Assembly: GCF_003236315.1 (NCBI RefSeq)
Contig: NZ_POTY01000004.1
Coordinates: 1 to 64,000, forward strand
DNA: 64,000 nt
Source: Micromonospora craterilacus
GTDB taxonomy: Bacteria; Actinomycetota; Actinomycetes; Mycobacteriales; Micromonosporaceae
Reading direction: 5' to 3'
Shown piece after piece: positions 1-6,636 of the stretch (positions are counted from its first letter, which is position 1; every line of letters begins with the position of its first letter). The notes beneath the pieces were generated by a model. The model had not been told where the DNA came from and ran no database searches. It saw only the letters and a list, made by a program, of their open reading frames with translations. Position numbers and translations under genes: made by a program.

Positions 1-835
1 CGCCCACCCCGCCCATCCAGCCGCGTTTCGGGACGTTGCAGTTGATGACCGGCCCCCAGCAGCCGATCTTCACCTGGCACTTGGGCGAGTTGTAGTCCTT
101 GGCGAAGTCGGCCTGCTCGTAGTAGGCGGCCCGGTCGCAGCCCTCGTGCACGGTCTTGCCGAACAGCCACTGCGGCCGCAGCATCTGGTCCAGCGGCGGC
201 GGTGGTGCGGAGCCCGCGGCGTGGTAGAGCACCCAGGTCAGCGTCTCCATGAAGTTCTCCGGCTGGATCGGGCAGCCGGGCACGTTGACGATCGGCAGGC
301 CGCCCTGGGAGCGGTAGTCCCACCCGAGGTAGTCGGCCAGGCCCATGCACCCGGTCGGGTTGCCCGCCATGGCGTGGATGCCGCCGTACGTCGCGCAGGT
401 GCCGGCCGCGACGACCGCCCACGCCTTCGGCGCCAGCTGGTCGATCCACCAGTTCACGGTCAGCGGTTCGCCGGTCTTCTCGTCGTTGCCGAACGAGGTC
501 CAGTACCCGTCGCCGTTGATGTTCTCGTTCGGGATCGATCCCTCGATCACCAGGATGAACGGCTCGGTCATCTCCCCACGGGCGGCCTTCCGGTACGGCG
601 CCAGGAACTCCTCGCCGCCAGCCGTCGGCGACAACACCTTGTTGTGCAGGTTGACCTTTGGCAGGCCGGGAACGAGCCCGAGGACGACGTCCTCGATGGC
701 CGGCTGAGCGGAGGCGGTCATCGACACGGAGTCGCCGTCACAACTCATGCCCTCGGAGATCCAGAGGATGGTGACCTCGTCGTACCCGTTCTCCTGCGGC
801 AGCACCGCGGCGGGTTTCCGCACGCCCTGGCTCAT
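1..835 (-). CDS. [NiFe] hydrogenase small subunit, group 1h-like (partial, C-terminus off the window)
   Basis: Electron-transfer subunit of a [NiFe] hydrogenase; it carries the Fe-S clusters that take electrons from the large-subunit active site. The N-terminus is MSQGVRKPAA, followed by WISEGMSCDGDSVSMT, which resembles the proximal-cluster region of the actinobacterial high-affinity group (group 1h, formerly 5). Further on are AGTCATYGGIHAMAGNPTGC and VNVPGCPIQPENFMETL, both classic small-subunit cluster motifs. No twin-arginine leader is visible, as in group 1h. The ATG at 835 overlaps the stop of the last repeat-borne mini-ORF (ATGA), so its ribosome site GGAGCGAGG lies inside the repeat. 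The large subunit would lie beyond position 1. Uptake of atmospheric H2 is inferred from family. Confidence 0.93.
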   Translation of the reverse strand, partial: MSQGVRKPAAVLPQENGYDEVTILWISEGMSCDGDSVSMTASAQPAIEDVVLGLVPGLPKVNLHNKVLSPTAGGEEFLAPYRKAARGEMTEPFILVIEGSIPNENINGDGYWTSFGNDEKTGEPLTVNWWIDQLAPKAWAVVAAGTCATYGGIHAMAGNPTGCMGLADYLGWDYRSQGGLPIVNVPGCPIQPENFMETLTWVLYHAAGSAPPPPLDQMLRPQWLFGKTVHEGCDRAAYYEQADFAKDYNSPKCQVKIGCWGPVINCNVPKRGWMGGVG

Positions 836-915
836 GCTGCCACCTCGCTCCGCTCGGCGTCGACCTGAGCATTTTCTGCGCTGCGTTGCCGATTCACTCG
901 CTGGCGCTCGCTCAT
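832..915 (-). CDS. Mini-ORF copy 3 of tandem repeat (27 aa), next to the hydrogenase gene
   Basis: The third, most downstream unit of the repeat, read leftward, encodes a 27-residue charged peptide starting MSERQRVNRQRSAENAQ and ending SEVAA. Its ATG overlaps the stop of the preceding copy, and its TGA overlaps the ATG of the hydrogenase small subunit. It differs from the other two copies by two bases, both synonymous in this frame (Ala GCG to GCA). No known domain is recognised. It may act only as a coupling spacer rather than a functional peptide. Confidence 0.5.
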   Translation of the reverse strand: MSERQRVNRQRSAENAQVDAERSEVAA

Positions 916-1073
916 GCCGCCACCTCGCTCCGCTCGGCGTCGACCTGAGCATTTTCCGCGCTGCGTTGCCGATTCACTCGCTGGCGCTCGCTCATGCCGC
1001 CACCTCGCTCCGCTCGGCGTCGACCTGAGCATTTTCCGCGCTGCGTTGCCGATTCACTCGCTGGCGCTCGCTC
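834..1073. repeat. Three tandem copies of an 80-bp repeat between hypA and the hydrogenase gene
   Basis: Units run 834-913, 914-993 and 994-1073. Units two and three are identical; the first differs at two positions (T for C after ATGC, and in TTTTCTGCG versus TTTTCCGCG). Read leftward, each unit supplies a complete 27-codon ORF, a terminal ribosome site and an ATGA junction, so any number of units can sit between two coupled genes without breaking translation. I have a vague memory of similar peptide tails in Micromonospora and Salinispora annotation but cannot verify it here. Confidence 0.95.
912..995 (-). CDS. Mini-ORF copy 2 of tandem repeat (27 aa)
   Basis: Identical in sequence to copy 1. 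It is linked to its neighbours on both sides by four-base ATGA stop/start overlaps and lies in a different reading frame from either, because the 80-bp period is not a multiple of three. The end of each unit carries a GAGG-type ribosome site about seven bases before the next ATG. Confidence 0.5.
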   Translation of the reverse strand: MSERQRVNRQRSAENAQVDAERSEVAA

Positions 1074-1075
1074 AT
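992..1075 (-). CDS. Mini-ORF copy 1 of tandem repeat (27 aa), coupled to hypA
   Basis: First unit in the direction of transcription. Its ATG at 1075 overlaps the hypA stop (ATGA), and the GGGGAG at the end of hypA serves as its likely ribosome site. The product is a hydrophilic peptide rich in Arg, Glu and Gln, with no family recognised. Confidence 0.5.
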   Translation of the reverse strand: MSERQRVNRQRSAENAQVDAERSEVAA

Positions 1076-1470
1076 GCGTCCGCGCTCCCCGGGTCGTGGC
1101 TGGCCGCCGCCGGCACCAGCGCGGGCGGCTCGACGACGTCCACGGTGATCGACTCCAGGACCACGTCGTCGGTGCCGGTGACCTCGATGTCGACGCCACC
1201 GCACTGCGGGCAGGCCACCATCGCGAGGTGGTCGTCGACCGGCCCGCGGCGACCGCAGTCGTGGCAGGCCACCGTCATCGGTTCGAGCACCAGGTCGACG
1301 GCGGCGTCCGCGGCGACCGTGCCGGCCGCGGCCAGCTGGATGCCCTGCGTGACGACGCCCGGATCGACCGGATGGCCACCGATCCGGACCCGCAGCCCGG
1401 TGACCCGGCGCCCGGCCGCCCGGCGTACCGCCGCGTCCACGATCGCCTGGGACAGACCTGTCTCATGCAT
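1072..1470 (-). CDS. hypA: Hydrogenase nickel-incorporation protein HypA
   Basis: HypA delivers Ni to the hydrogenase large subunit together with HypB. The protein is 132 residues, close to the usual 110-135. The N-terminal Met-His-Glu (MHETGLSQAIVDAAVRRA) is the conserved nickel site. The zinc site is present as CHDC and CPQC near residues 72-92. The C-terminal tail is longer than usual and Ala/Pro rich. It overlaps the upstream protease gene by eight bases and is joined to the first mini-ORF by ATGA, so it belongs to the same leftward operon. Confidence 0.95.
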   Translation of the reverse strand: MHETGLSQAIVDAAVRRAAGRRVTGLRVRIGGHPVDPGVVTQGIQLAAAGTVAADAAVDLVLEPMTVACHDCGRRGPVDDHLAMVACPQCGGVDIEVTGTDDVVLESITVDVVEPPALVPAAASHDPGSADA

Positions 1471-2092
1471 GCGTGCTCACCCCCCGTTCGTTGCCACCTG
1501 CGGGCGTGCCCGGTGCCGCTCCCGCGCCGCGGGCCAACCGGGCGGCTTCCTCGCGGACGATCCCGACCACCGTCCGGACCGCCTCGTCGACCGCGGCGGC
1601 CACCGGAGCCGACAGCTTCATGCACTCGTCGAGGAGGGCGGGCTGGCAACCCACCACGAGCACCCGGTCGACGCTCCCACCCAGGCCGCGCAGCAGGCGC
1701 AGCACCGACTCGGGATCCATGCCGTGCGCGTCGGCGGCCGGCGCCTCCAGCACGTCGGCCGGCCGCAGCGTCCAGCCCGGGTCGTCGAGGTCCACCCGGA
1801 GCACGGCCAACGTCCCGGGCGGCTCGTCCATCGGTAACGCGTCCACCAGGACCAGCACGTCGTGCCGGCCGTCCAGCAGATCGTAGGCCAGATGCATTCC
1901 CCGGATCCCGTAATCGGACACGTCCACCCCCGGTGGGAGGACGACATCCCGCAGGCGCCGGACCACCTCGACGCCGAACGCGTCGTCGCCGAGGAAGATG
2001 TTGCCGATCCCGGCGACCAGGATCCGCCCGCTGCCTGCGCTGCTCACGCTGCTCACGCTGCTCACGCTGCTCACGCTGCCGGGGCCGGTCAC
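1463..2092 (-). CDS. Hydrogenase maturation endopeptidase (HyaD/HybD family)
   Basis: Peptidase that trims the C-terminus of the hydrogenase large subunit after metal insertion. The fold signature ILVAGIGNIFLGDDAFGVEV carries the nickel-binding acidic residue, and HDVLVLVDAL and VVGCQP follow as expected. GTG at 2092 overlaps the stop of the upstream gene (GTGA), giving 209 residues. The N-terminus before the fold is a low-complexity stretch from four 9-bp repeats (VSS repeated), and every repeat contains an in-frame GTG, so the true start is ambiguous. Confidence 0.9.
   Translation of the reverse strand: MTGPGSVSSVSSVSSVSSAGSGRILVAGIGNIFLGDDAFGVEVVRRLRDVVLPPGVDVSDYGIRGMHLAYDLLDGRHDVLVLVDALPMDEPPGTLAVLRVDLDDPGWTLRPADVLEAPAADAHGMDPESVLRLLRGLGGSVDRVLVVGCQPALLDECMKLSAPVAAAVDEAVRTVVGIVREEAARLARGAGAAPGTPAGGNERGVSTHA
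2039..2074. repeat. Four tandem 9-bp repeats at the 5' end of the hydrogenase protease gene
   Basis: GCTGCTCAC on the plus strand is repeated exactly four times. On the coding strand it reads GTGAGCAGC, coding Val-Ser-Ser. Copy number can change without a frameshift, and each copy offers a GTG start codon. Confidence 0.9.
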
Positions 2093-3501
2093 GGTGCCGC
2101 CACCTCTCCGGTCAACGGCTCGACCTCTTCGGGCCGGAAGTGGCGCAGCCGTCCGTACCACTGGTGCAGCTCCGCGCCCGGGTCGTCGTCCACCGTCACG
2201 GCCAGGAACCGGGACCCGTCCACGTCGAGCAGCACCTGCTCCACCCGGGCGGTACGGCCGTCCAGGAACATGTCGTGCGCGTCCGTGCCGCGCCGGCGGG
2301 GCCGTAACCGGACCCGGCTGCCCCGCGCCAGCAAAGTCCCCGCGACCAGCACGGTCCCGGTCTCCGGCGTGATTCCCGCGTCGGCGCCCGGCTCCCACCA
2401 CGGCCGGTCCGGTCCGGTGTCGGCCTCGGTGTTCCGGCGTACCGGCGCCAGGGACCGGATGGCGCCGTGTAGCCGTTCGAGCACCTCGGGCGGCATGTTG
2501 TCGACCCGGTCGACGATCGCGGCCGCCCGGGGATCGGTGGCCCGCGCCTCCCGCTTCTCCGCGTCGGAGAGTGTGAGCGTACGCAGCGAGAGGATCTCGT
2601 CGATCTCGGTCGCGTCGTGTAGGTCGCCGGGGCTTTCCGGCGCGATCTGCGGGTGGTCGTAGAGGATGATGGGTGACGAGAGCAGCACGTCGACGGTGCC
2701 CGGCTCGCCGGCCAGCACCGGGAACGTGTGCACGTTGCGGCACTCCCGCGCCGCGCTCGCCGCCCACTCTGGCGGGTCGAGCAGGGACAGGAACCGCCCC
2801 CGGCTGACACCGACCACGGTGTGCGCCGCCAGCAGGCAGCAGCGCAACGCCTCGTCCCGCGGACTGTCCGGTGGGGTGGTCGGGTCCGTGTTCTCCACCC
2901 GGATCCGCAGCCGCAGCAGGCGGAACGGCGCCTCGGTCGGGGCGGCCGAGACGGTGACCGACGCGGACAACGGCCAGCGCCGGCGCACCACCCGCCCGAC
3001 CGGCTCACCCCGAGCGTCGACCAGCGGCTCGACGTCCTCCCCGCCCGGCACCCGGACGTCGATGCGGCACCCCTGCCGCAGGTCGCCGATCGACGCCTCG
3101 ACGTCGTACTCCTGCGGCACCGCCTCGTCGAAACTGAGCTCGGTGCGGCCACCGGCCTCGATCCGGTCCACCGGCCGGTACCCGCCGTCGGCCGTCCGGT
3201 TCTCGGCCACCTTCCGTTGCAACTGCAGGAACCGCAACCGGACGTGGACCGTCGCGGTATCCGGCGCCTCCACCAGGCACTCGGTCTGCTGCCACGGCGA
3301 CTCCGCCGAGCCGGCCACGCCGCTGTCGACCAGCCCGTTCGCCTCGCCCCACGCCGGCGGCACCAGCACACCGAACTGCCAGCGGACCCGGTTCTTGCCC
3401 GAGGAGCGCCGGTAGGGATAGAGCAGGTAGCCCTCGTACAGGATGGCGTCCGCGACCGCCTCGGCGCCCTCGATACGGGAGCTGGGGCGATCGGTCGGCA
3501 C
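2089..3501 (-). CDS. Hydrogenase-operon conserved protein of unknown function
   Basis: Not recognised by function. A hydrophilic protein of about 470 residues with no signal peptide or membrane segment. It begins VPTDRPSSRIEGAEAVADAI, followed by ILYEGYLLYPYR and VRWQFGVLVPP. The last 60 residues look like a small beta domain (GTLLARGSRVRLRP, DVDGSRFLAVTVDDD). It is the first gene of the hydrogenase operon and is coupled by GTGA to the maturation protease, so an assembly or partner role is inferred. I recall unnamed proteins of this kind in group 1h hydrogenase loci. GTG at 3501 is preferred over TTG at 3510 because GGGGG lies nine bases upstream. Confidence 0.8.
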   Translation of the reverse strand: MPTDRPSSRIEGAEAVADAILYEGYLLYPYRRSSGKNRVRWQFGVLVPPAWGEANGLVDSGVAGSAESPWQQTECLVEAPDTATVHVRLRFLQLQRKVAENRTADGGYRPVDRIEAGGRTELSFDEAVPQEYDVEASIGDLRQGCRIDVRVPGGEDVEPLVDARGEPVGRVVRRRWPLSASVTVSAAPTEAPFRLLRLRIRVENTDPTTPPDSPRDEALRCCLLAAHTVVGVSRGRFLSLLDPPEWAASAARECRNVHTFPVLAGEPGTVDVLLSSPIILYDHPQIAPESPGDLHDATEIDEILSLRTLTLSDAEKREARATDPRAAAIVDRVDNMPPEVLERLHGAIRSLAPVRRNTEADTGPDRPWWEPGADAGITPETGTVLVAGTLLARGSRVRLRPRRRGTDAHDMFLDGRTARVEQVLLDVDGSRFLAVTVDDDPGAELHQWYGRLRHFRPEEVEPLTGEVAAP

Positions 3502-3671
3502 GGTGCTCAACCCCCTTCAGGGCATGCTCGCAACCCCGCTCGGGCGAGCGGTCACCCTGGTCTAACGCGCTCCGCCAGGCGGCCGTAAGTGCGTGCCGCC
3601 GGTACGTGACGGGCGCACTCACCCGACCCGGTGACCCGACGGCGGGTATGCCGCCGTCGCCCTGGGCGACC

Positions 3672-4253
3672 TCAGTGGTGCCTCGACGCCCGCTCGCCTT
3701 CCGTCGGATTCTGCGGTGATGACGGGACGAGAGCCCGTTCGAGTTTGGCGAGCAGGCCGACAAGGCTCGTGTGCTCGGCGGCGGTGAGCGAACCGATGAG
3801 ATCGGCTTCGTGATCGAGAAGCTGGCGCACCGTGCTTTCGACGAGACCGTGGCCGGTTTCGGTCAGTCGGACGGAGACCGCTCGGCGCGACGCGGACGAT
3901 GGTGATCGTTCAACCAGACCGGCCTGCTCGGCGCGGGCAACGCGTTGGGAGACCGCGCCGGCAGTGATCAGTGTCCGGCGGGTGATCTCGCGGGTGGTGA
4001 GCTCGTATGGCGGCCCCGAACGCCGGATCACGCTGAGCAGATCGAGGGTGGAGGGGTCGATTCCAAGTTTGGCCAGGGTGCGTCGTCGCTCGTCGGCGAG
4101 GACCTTCGCGATCCGCCAGATCGGCGTGATGATCTCGATGGACTCGGTGCGCACCTCGGGCAGTTCACGCCGCCAGGATGCGGCGATATCGGCTGCCGGC
4201 CACCGCGAGGGCGTTCCCGCCGGGTAGTCCTCGCCGTCGAGGTCGTTGCCCAT
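3672..4253 (-). CDS. MarR-family transcriptional regulator
   Basis: A 193-residue winged-helix regulator. The HTH core is ELTTREITRRTLITAGAVSQ, followed by RVARAEQAGLVERSPSSASRRAVSVRLTE, the MarR recognition helix and wing. The N-terminal 35 residues are extra compared with a typical MarR. It has a good ribosome site (GGGAGGG) and starts 53 bases from the divergent SDR gene, with a 14-bp palindrome between them. It probably represses itself and the SDR gene; the ligand is unknown. Confidence 0.92.
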   Translation of the reverse strand: MGNDLDGEDYPAGTPSRWPAADIAASWRRELPEVRTESIEIITPIWRIAKVLADERRRTLAKLGIDPSTLDLLSVIRRSGPPYELTTREITRRTLITAGAVSQRVARAEQAGLVERSPSSASRRAVSVRLTETGHGLVESTVRQLLDHEADLIGSLTAAEHTSLVGLLAKLERALVPSSPQNPTEGERASRHH

Positions 4254-4272
4254 CAGACGCCCTCCCGTGTAC

Positions 4273-4286
4273 GTTTAGCGCTAAAC
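4273..4286. promoter_or_regulatory. Perfect 14-bp palindrome, likely MarR operator
   Basis: GTTTAGCGCTAAAC is its own reverse complement. It lies midway in the 53-bp gap between the divergent marR and SDR starts, about 20 bases from each, where a bound dimer would block both promoters. Operator function is inferred. Confidence 0.7.
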
Positions 4287-4306
4287 ATATCAGGGGAGGG
4301 GTACCT

Positions 4307-5032
4307 GTGCGTCGTATCGTGCTTGTCACCGGCGGCGGGAACGGCATCGGCAAGGCCGTGGCCGCCCGGTTCCGATCCGGGGGCGACACTGTGATCATTA
4401 CCGGACGCGACGCCGACCGCCTCACCAACACGGCAACCGAGATCGGTGCCCGACCGGTCCCGTGTGATGCGACCGATCCGCAGCAGGTGGCGCAGCTGGC
4501 CGACGACCTGGGCGCGGACCTCGACGTCCTGGTCAACATGGCGGGCGGCAACACGGATCTCCACCAGCCCGACGGCAAGGGCACACCGCTGGAACAGGTG
4601 CTCGCCGCCTGGCGGGCGAACCTGGACGGCAACCTGCTCAGCGCGGTGCTCACCACGACGGCAGTGCTCGACAAACTGCGGCCGGGCGGCTCCATCATCA
4701 ACATCGGGTCCATCGGCGCCGAGTACGCCTCCACCTCCTACGGTGCGGCAAAGGCGGCCCTGGCCGCATGGACCGCGGGGCTGTCATCGACGGTGGGCAC
4801 CAAGGACGTCACGGCGAACCTGATCGCTCCCGGCTACATCGCCGGAACCGGCTTCTTCCACGGACAGCTCAGCGAGCAACGGCGAACGGCCCTGATCAAC
4901 GCCACTCACAACAAACGAGTGGGGCAGCCCAGCGACATCGCCGAAACCACCTACTTCCTGGCCTCCGCCGGCGCACGCCACATCACCGGACAGACCATGC
5001 ACGTCAACGGAGGCGCTCACACCACCAGATGA
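4307..5032 (+). CDS. SDR-family NAD(P)-dependent oxidoreductase
   Basis: Classical short-chain dehydrogenase of 241 residues. The Rossmann motif TGGGNGIG is near residue 8; NMAGG replaces the usual NNAG; a catalytic Ser lies in INIGSIGAEYAS, and YGAAK supplies the Tyr/Lys pair. The C-terminus has the GQTMHVNGG signature. GTG at 4307 follows a strong AGGGGAGGGG site, favoured over the longer upstream reading. It is divergent from the MarR gene and probably under its control. The substrate cannot be deduced. Confidence 0.93.
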   Translation: MRRIVLVTGGGNGIGKAVAARFRSGGDTVIITGRDADRLTNTATEIGARPVPCDATDPQQVAQLADDLGADLDVLVNMAGGNTDLHQPDGKGTPLEQVLAAWRANLDGNLLSAVLTTTAVLDKLRPGGSIINIGSIGAEYASTSYGAAKAALAAWTAGLSSTVGTKDVTANLIAPGYIAGTGFFHGQLSEQRRTALINATHNKRVGQPSDIAETTYFLASAGARHITGQTMHVNGGAHTTR

Positions 5033-5079
5033 TCGTTCGATCCTGCCGGCTCGGCTCCGGACGGTGCGATCATTGTCCG

Positions 5080-5535
5080 ATGACGGCATGGCGGGACGTC
5101 GAACGGGCAGAGCCGGAGTTCGCGCAGCGCGTACGCGCACTGTTCGACGCTCACCGACACAAGACCATCGCCACCGTGCGAGCCGACGGATCGCCGCGCA
5201 TATCGGGGATCGAGGCGGTCTTCCAGGACGGTGAACTCGCTTTCGGCTCGATGCCGAACGCGCGCAAGGGCGCGGATCTGCGTCGGGATCCACGGTTCGC
5301 CCTGCACAGTGCCACAGTCGACCCGGTCGAGGGCGCCGAGGCACAGTGGCCGGGCGAGGCGAAGATCTCGGGTCGGGCGAGGGCTGCCGGATCAATCACC
5401 GAAGGACCAGACGCCGACCGATTCCACGCCGACATCGCCGAGGTCGTGCACACCCACCTCGACCCCGAAGCCACGATGCTCGTCGTCGAGTGGTGGACGC
5501 CTACGCAAGGGCTGCGAAGGGTCAAGCGCCAATAA
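5080..5535 (+). CDS. Pyridoxamine 5'-phosphate oxidase-like flavin/F420-binding protein
   Basis: A 151-residue split-barrel protein. HKTIATVRADGSPRISGIEA and GELAFGSMPNARKGADLRRD are typical of the PPOX-like family that includes actinobacterial F420-dependent reductases. It ends with a trp-rich strand (MLVVEWWTPTQGLRRVK). The start is the ATG at 5080. It follows the SDR gene in the same direction after 47 bases and may be co-transcribed. Enzymatic role unknown. Confidence 0.85.
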   Translation: MTAWRDVERAEPEFAQRVRALFDAHRHKTIATVRADGSPRISGIEAVFQDGELAFGSMPNARKGADLRRDPRFALHSATVDPVEGAEAQWPGEAKISGRARAAGSITEGPDADRFHADIAEVVHTHLDPEATMLVVEWWTPTQGLRRVKRQ

Positions 5536-5853
5536 CGGGTGCCCGCAGGCGCCGACACCGCCCGCGTTGGCCCTGGTGGTGGTCGGCGTGCTGCACCACG
5601 TCGCTCTCTCCTATGGAGCCAACCCGACAGCGGACACCCGGATTCGCCGCGCGATCACCGCACTGACCGGCGGCTTCCCGGCCGTCGCCCCGTCCTGACC
5701 CGACTTCTCGCCGGCCGGACGGCCACAGCCGCCGCAGGCGACGCCGCCGGAGGTGGTGTGCAGCGCACCCCGGTCGAGTGTGAAAGGCTCGCCAAGGGCG
5801 GTTCACCCGTCTTCGTTCGTGTGGCCTGACCGTGCCCGAGAAGGAGACGAACC
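5536..5853. other. Intergenic stretch with a possible gene remnant
   Basis: No complete gene is supported. One plus-strand frame (about 5560-5698) reads a short hydrophobic segment, ALALVVVGVLHHVALSYGAN, and then a polar tail to a stop, which could be the end of a decayed membrane protein. No start or ribosome site accompanies it. The last 20 bases hold the ribosome site of the next gene (GAAGGAGA). Confidence 0.3.
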
Positions 5854-6537
5854 ATGGACATCGTGCTCGTCGCTGGCCTGTGGCTCAGCGGCTCTGTATG
5901 GGACGACGTCGCCTCCGCACTCAAGGCCCTCGGCCATCGCCCGGTGCCGCTCACCCTTCCAGGTCAGGGCGACGGATCCGCCTCAGCCACCCTCGACGAC
6001 CAGGTCGCAGAGGTGCTCGCCGCCGTCGACTCAGCGTCCGAAAGGCCCATGGTGGTGGGGCACTCCGCCGCCTGCACCCTGGCCTGGCTGGCCGCCGACG
6101 CGCGACCGGAGCAGGTCGCCAAGGTCGCCATGATCGGCGGCTTCCCGTCCGCCGACGGGGCGTCCTACGCCGGTTTCTTCGAGCTCAAGGACGGCGTGAT
6201 GCCCTTCCCCGGCTGGAGCCCGTTCGAAGGGCCGGACTCGGCCGACCTCGATGAGACGGCCAGACAGCGCATCGAGGCGGCGGCGATCCCTGTCCCCGAG
6301 GGCGTGGCCAAGGGCGTGGTGCGGCTGGCCGACGAGCGACGGTTCGACGTCCCGGTCGTGCTCGTGTGCCCGGAGTTCACACCCGCCCAGGCCCGGGAGT
6401 GGATCGAGGCCGGCGAAGTGCCCGAGCTCGCCAAGGCCAAACACCTCGACTTCGTCGACATCGATTCGGGTCATTGGCCCATGGTCAGCAAGCCGATCGA
6501 ACTCGCCCGACTCCTCTCGGCAGCGGCTGCCGCCTGA
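5854..6537 (+). CDS. Small alpha/beta-fold hydrolase
   Basis: A 227-residue soluble hydrolase. The nucleophile elbow GHSAA puts the Ser at residue 71. The family opening IVLVAGLWLSGSVWDDV has the loop that precedes the first helix, and the C-terminal His is in DIDSGHWPMVSKP, a common end for this EstA/HNL-like group. The GAAGGAGACGAACC leader is a strong ribosome site. It stands alone between two intergenic gaps. The substrate is unknown; esterase or lactonase is likely. Confidence 0.9.
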   Translation: MDIVLVAGLWLSGSVWDDVASALKALGHRPVPLTLPGQGDGSASATLDDQVAEVLAAVDSASERPMVVGHSAACTLAWLAADARPEQVAKVAMIGGFPSADGASYAGFFELKDGVMPFPGWSPFEGPDSADLDETARQRIEAAAIPVPEGVAKGVVRLADERRFDVPVVLVCPEFTPAQAREWIEAGEVPELAKAKHLDFVDIDSGHWPMVSKPIELARLLSAAAAA

Positions 6538-6636
6538 CCTGGCGTCGTAGCCGGGGACGCGCAAGGCGAGGGAGTGCGCCGCCACCCCCACAAGGGGAGG
6601 CACCCACCGCCTTCTGGACGAGGCCGTGGGCGTCGG

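Noticed and set aside
914-2307. Long plus-strand frames across the hydrogenase genes
   Set aside because: Pro/Arg-rich low-complexity translations opposite clear minus-strand families; typical GC-rich antisense shadows.
1463-2767. 434-codon leftward frame extending upstream of the hydrogenase protease
   Set aside because: The part beyond 2092 is the reverse-frame shadow of the unknown hydrogenase-operon gene; the GTGA junction at 2092 is the natural start.
5554-5698. Short hydrophobic reading frame after the PPOX-like gene as a gene
   Set aside because: No start codon, no ribosome site and no family match; kept only as a possible remnant.
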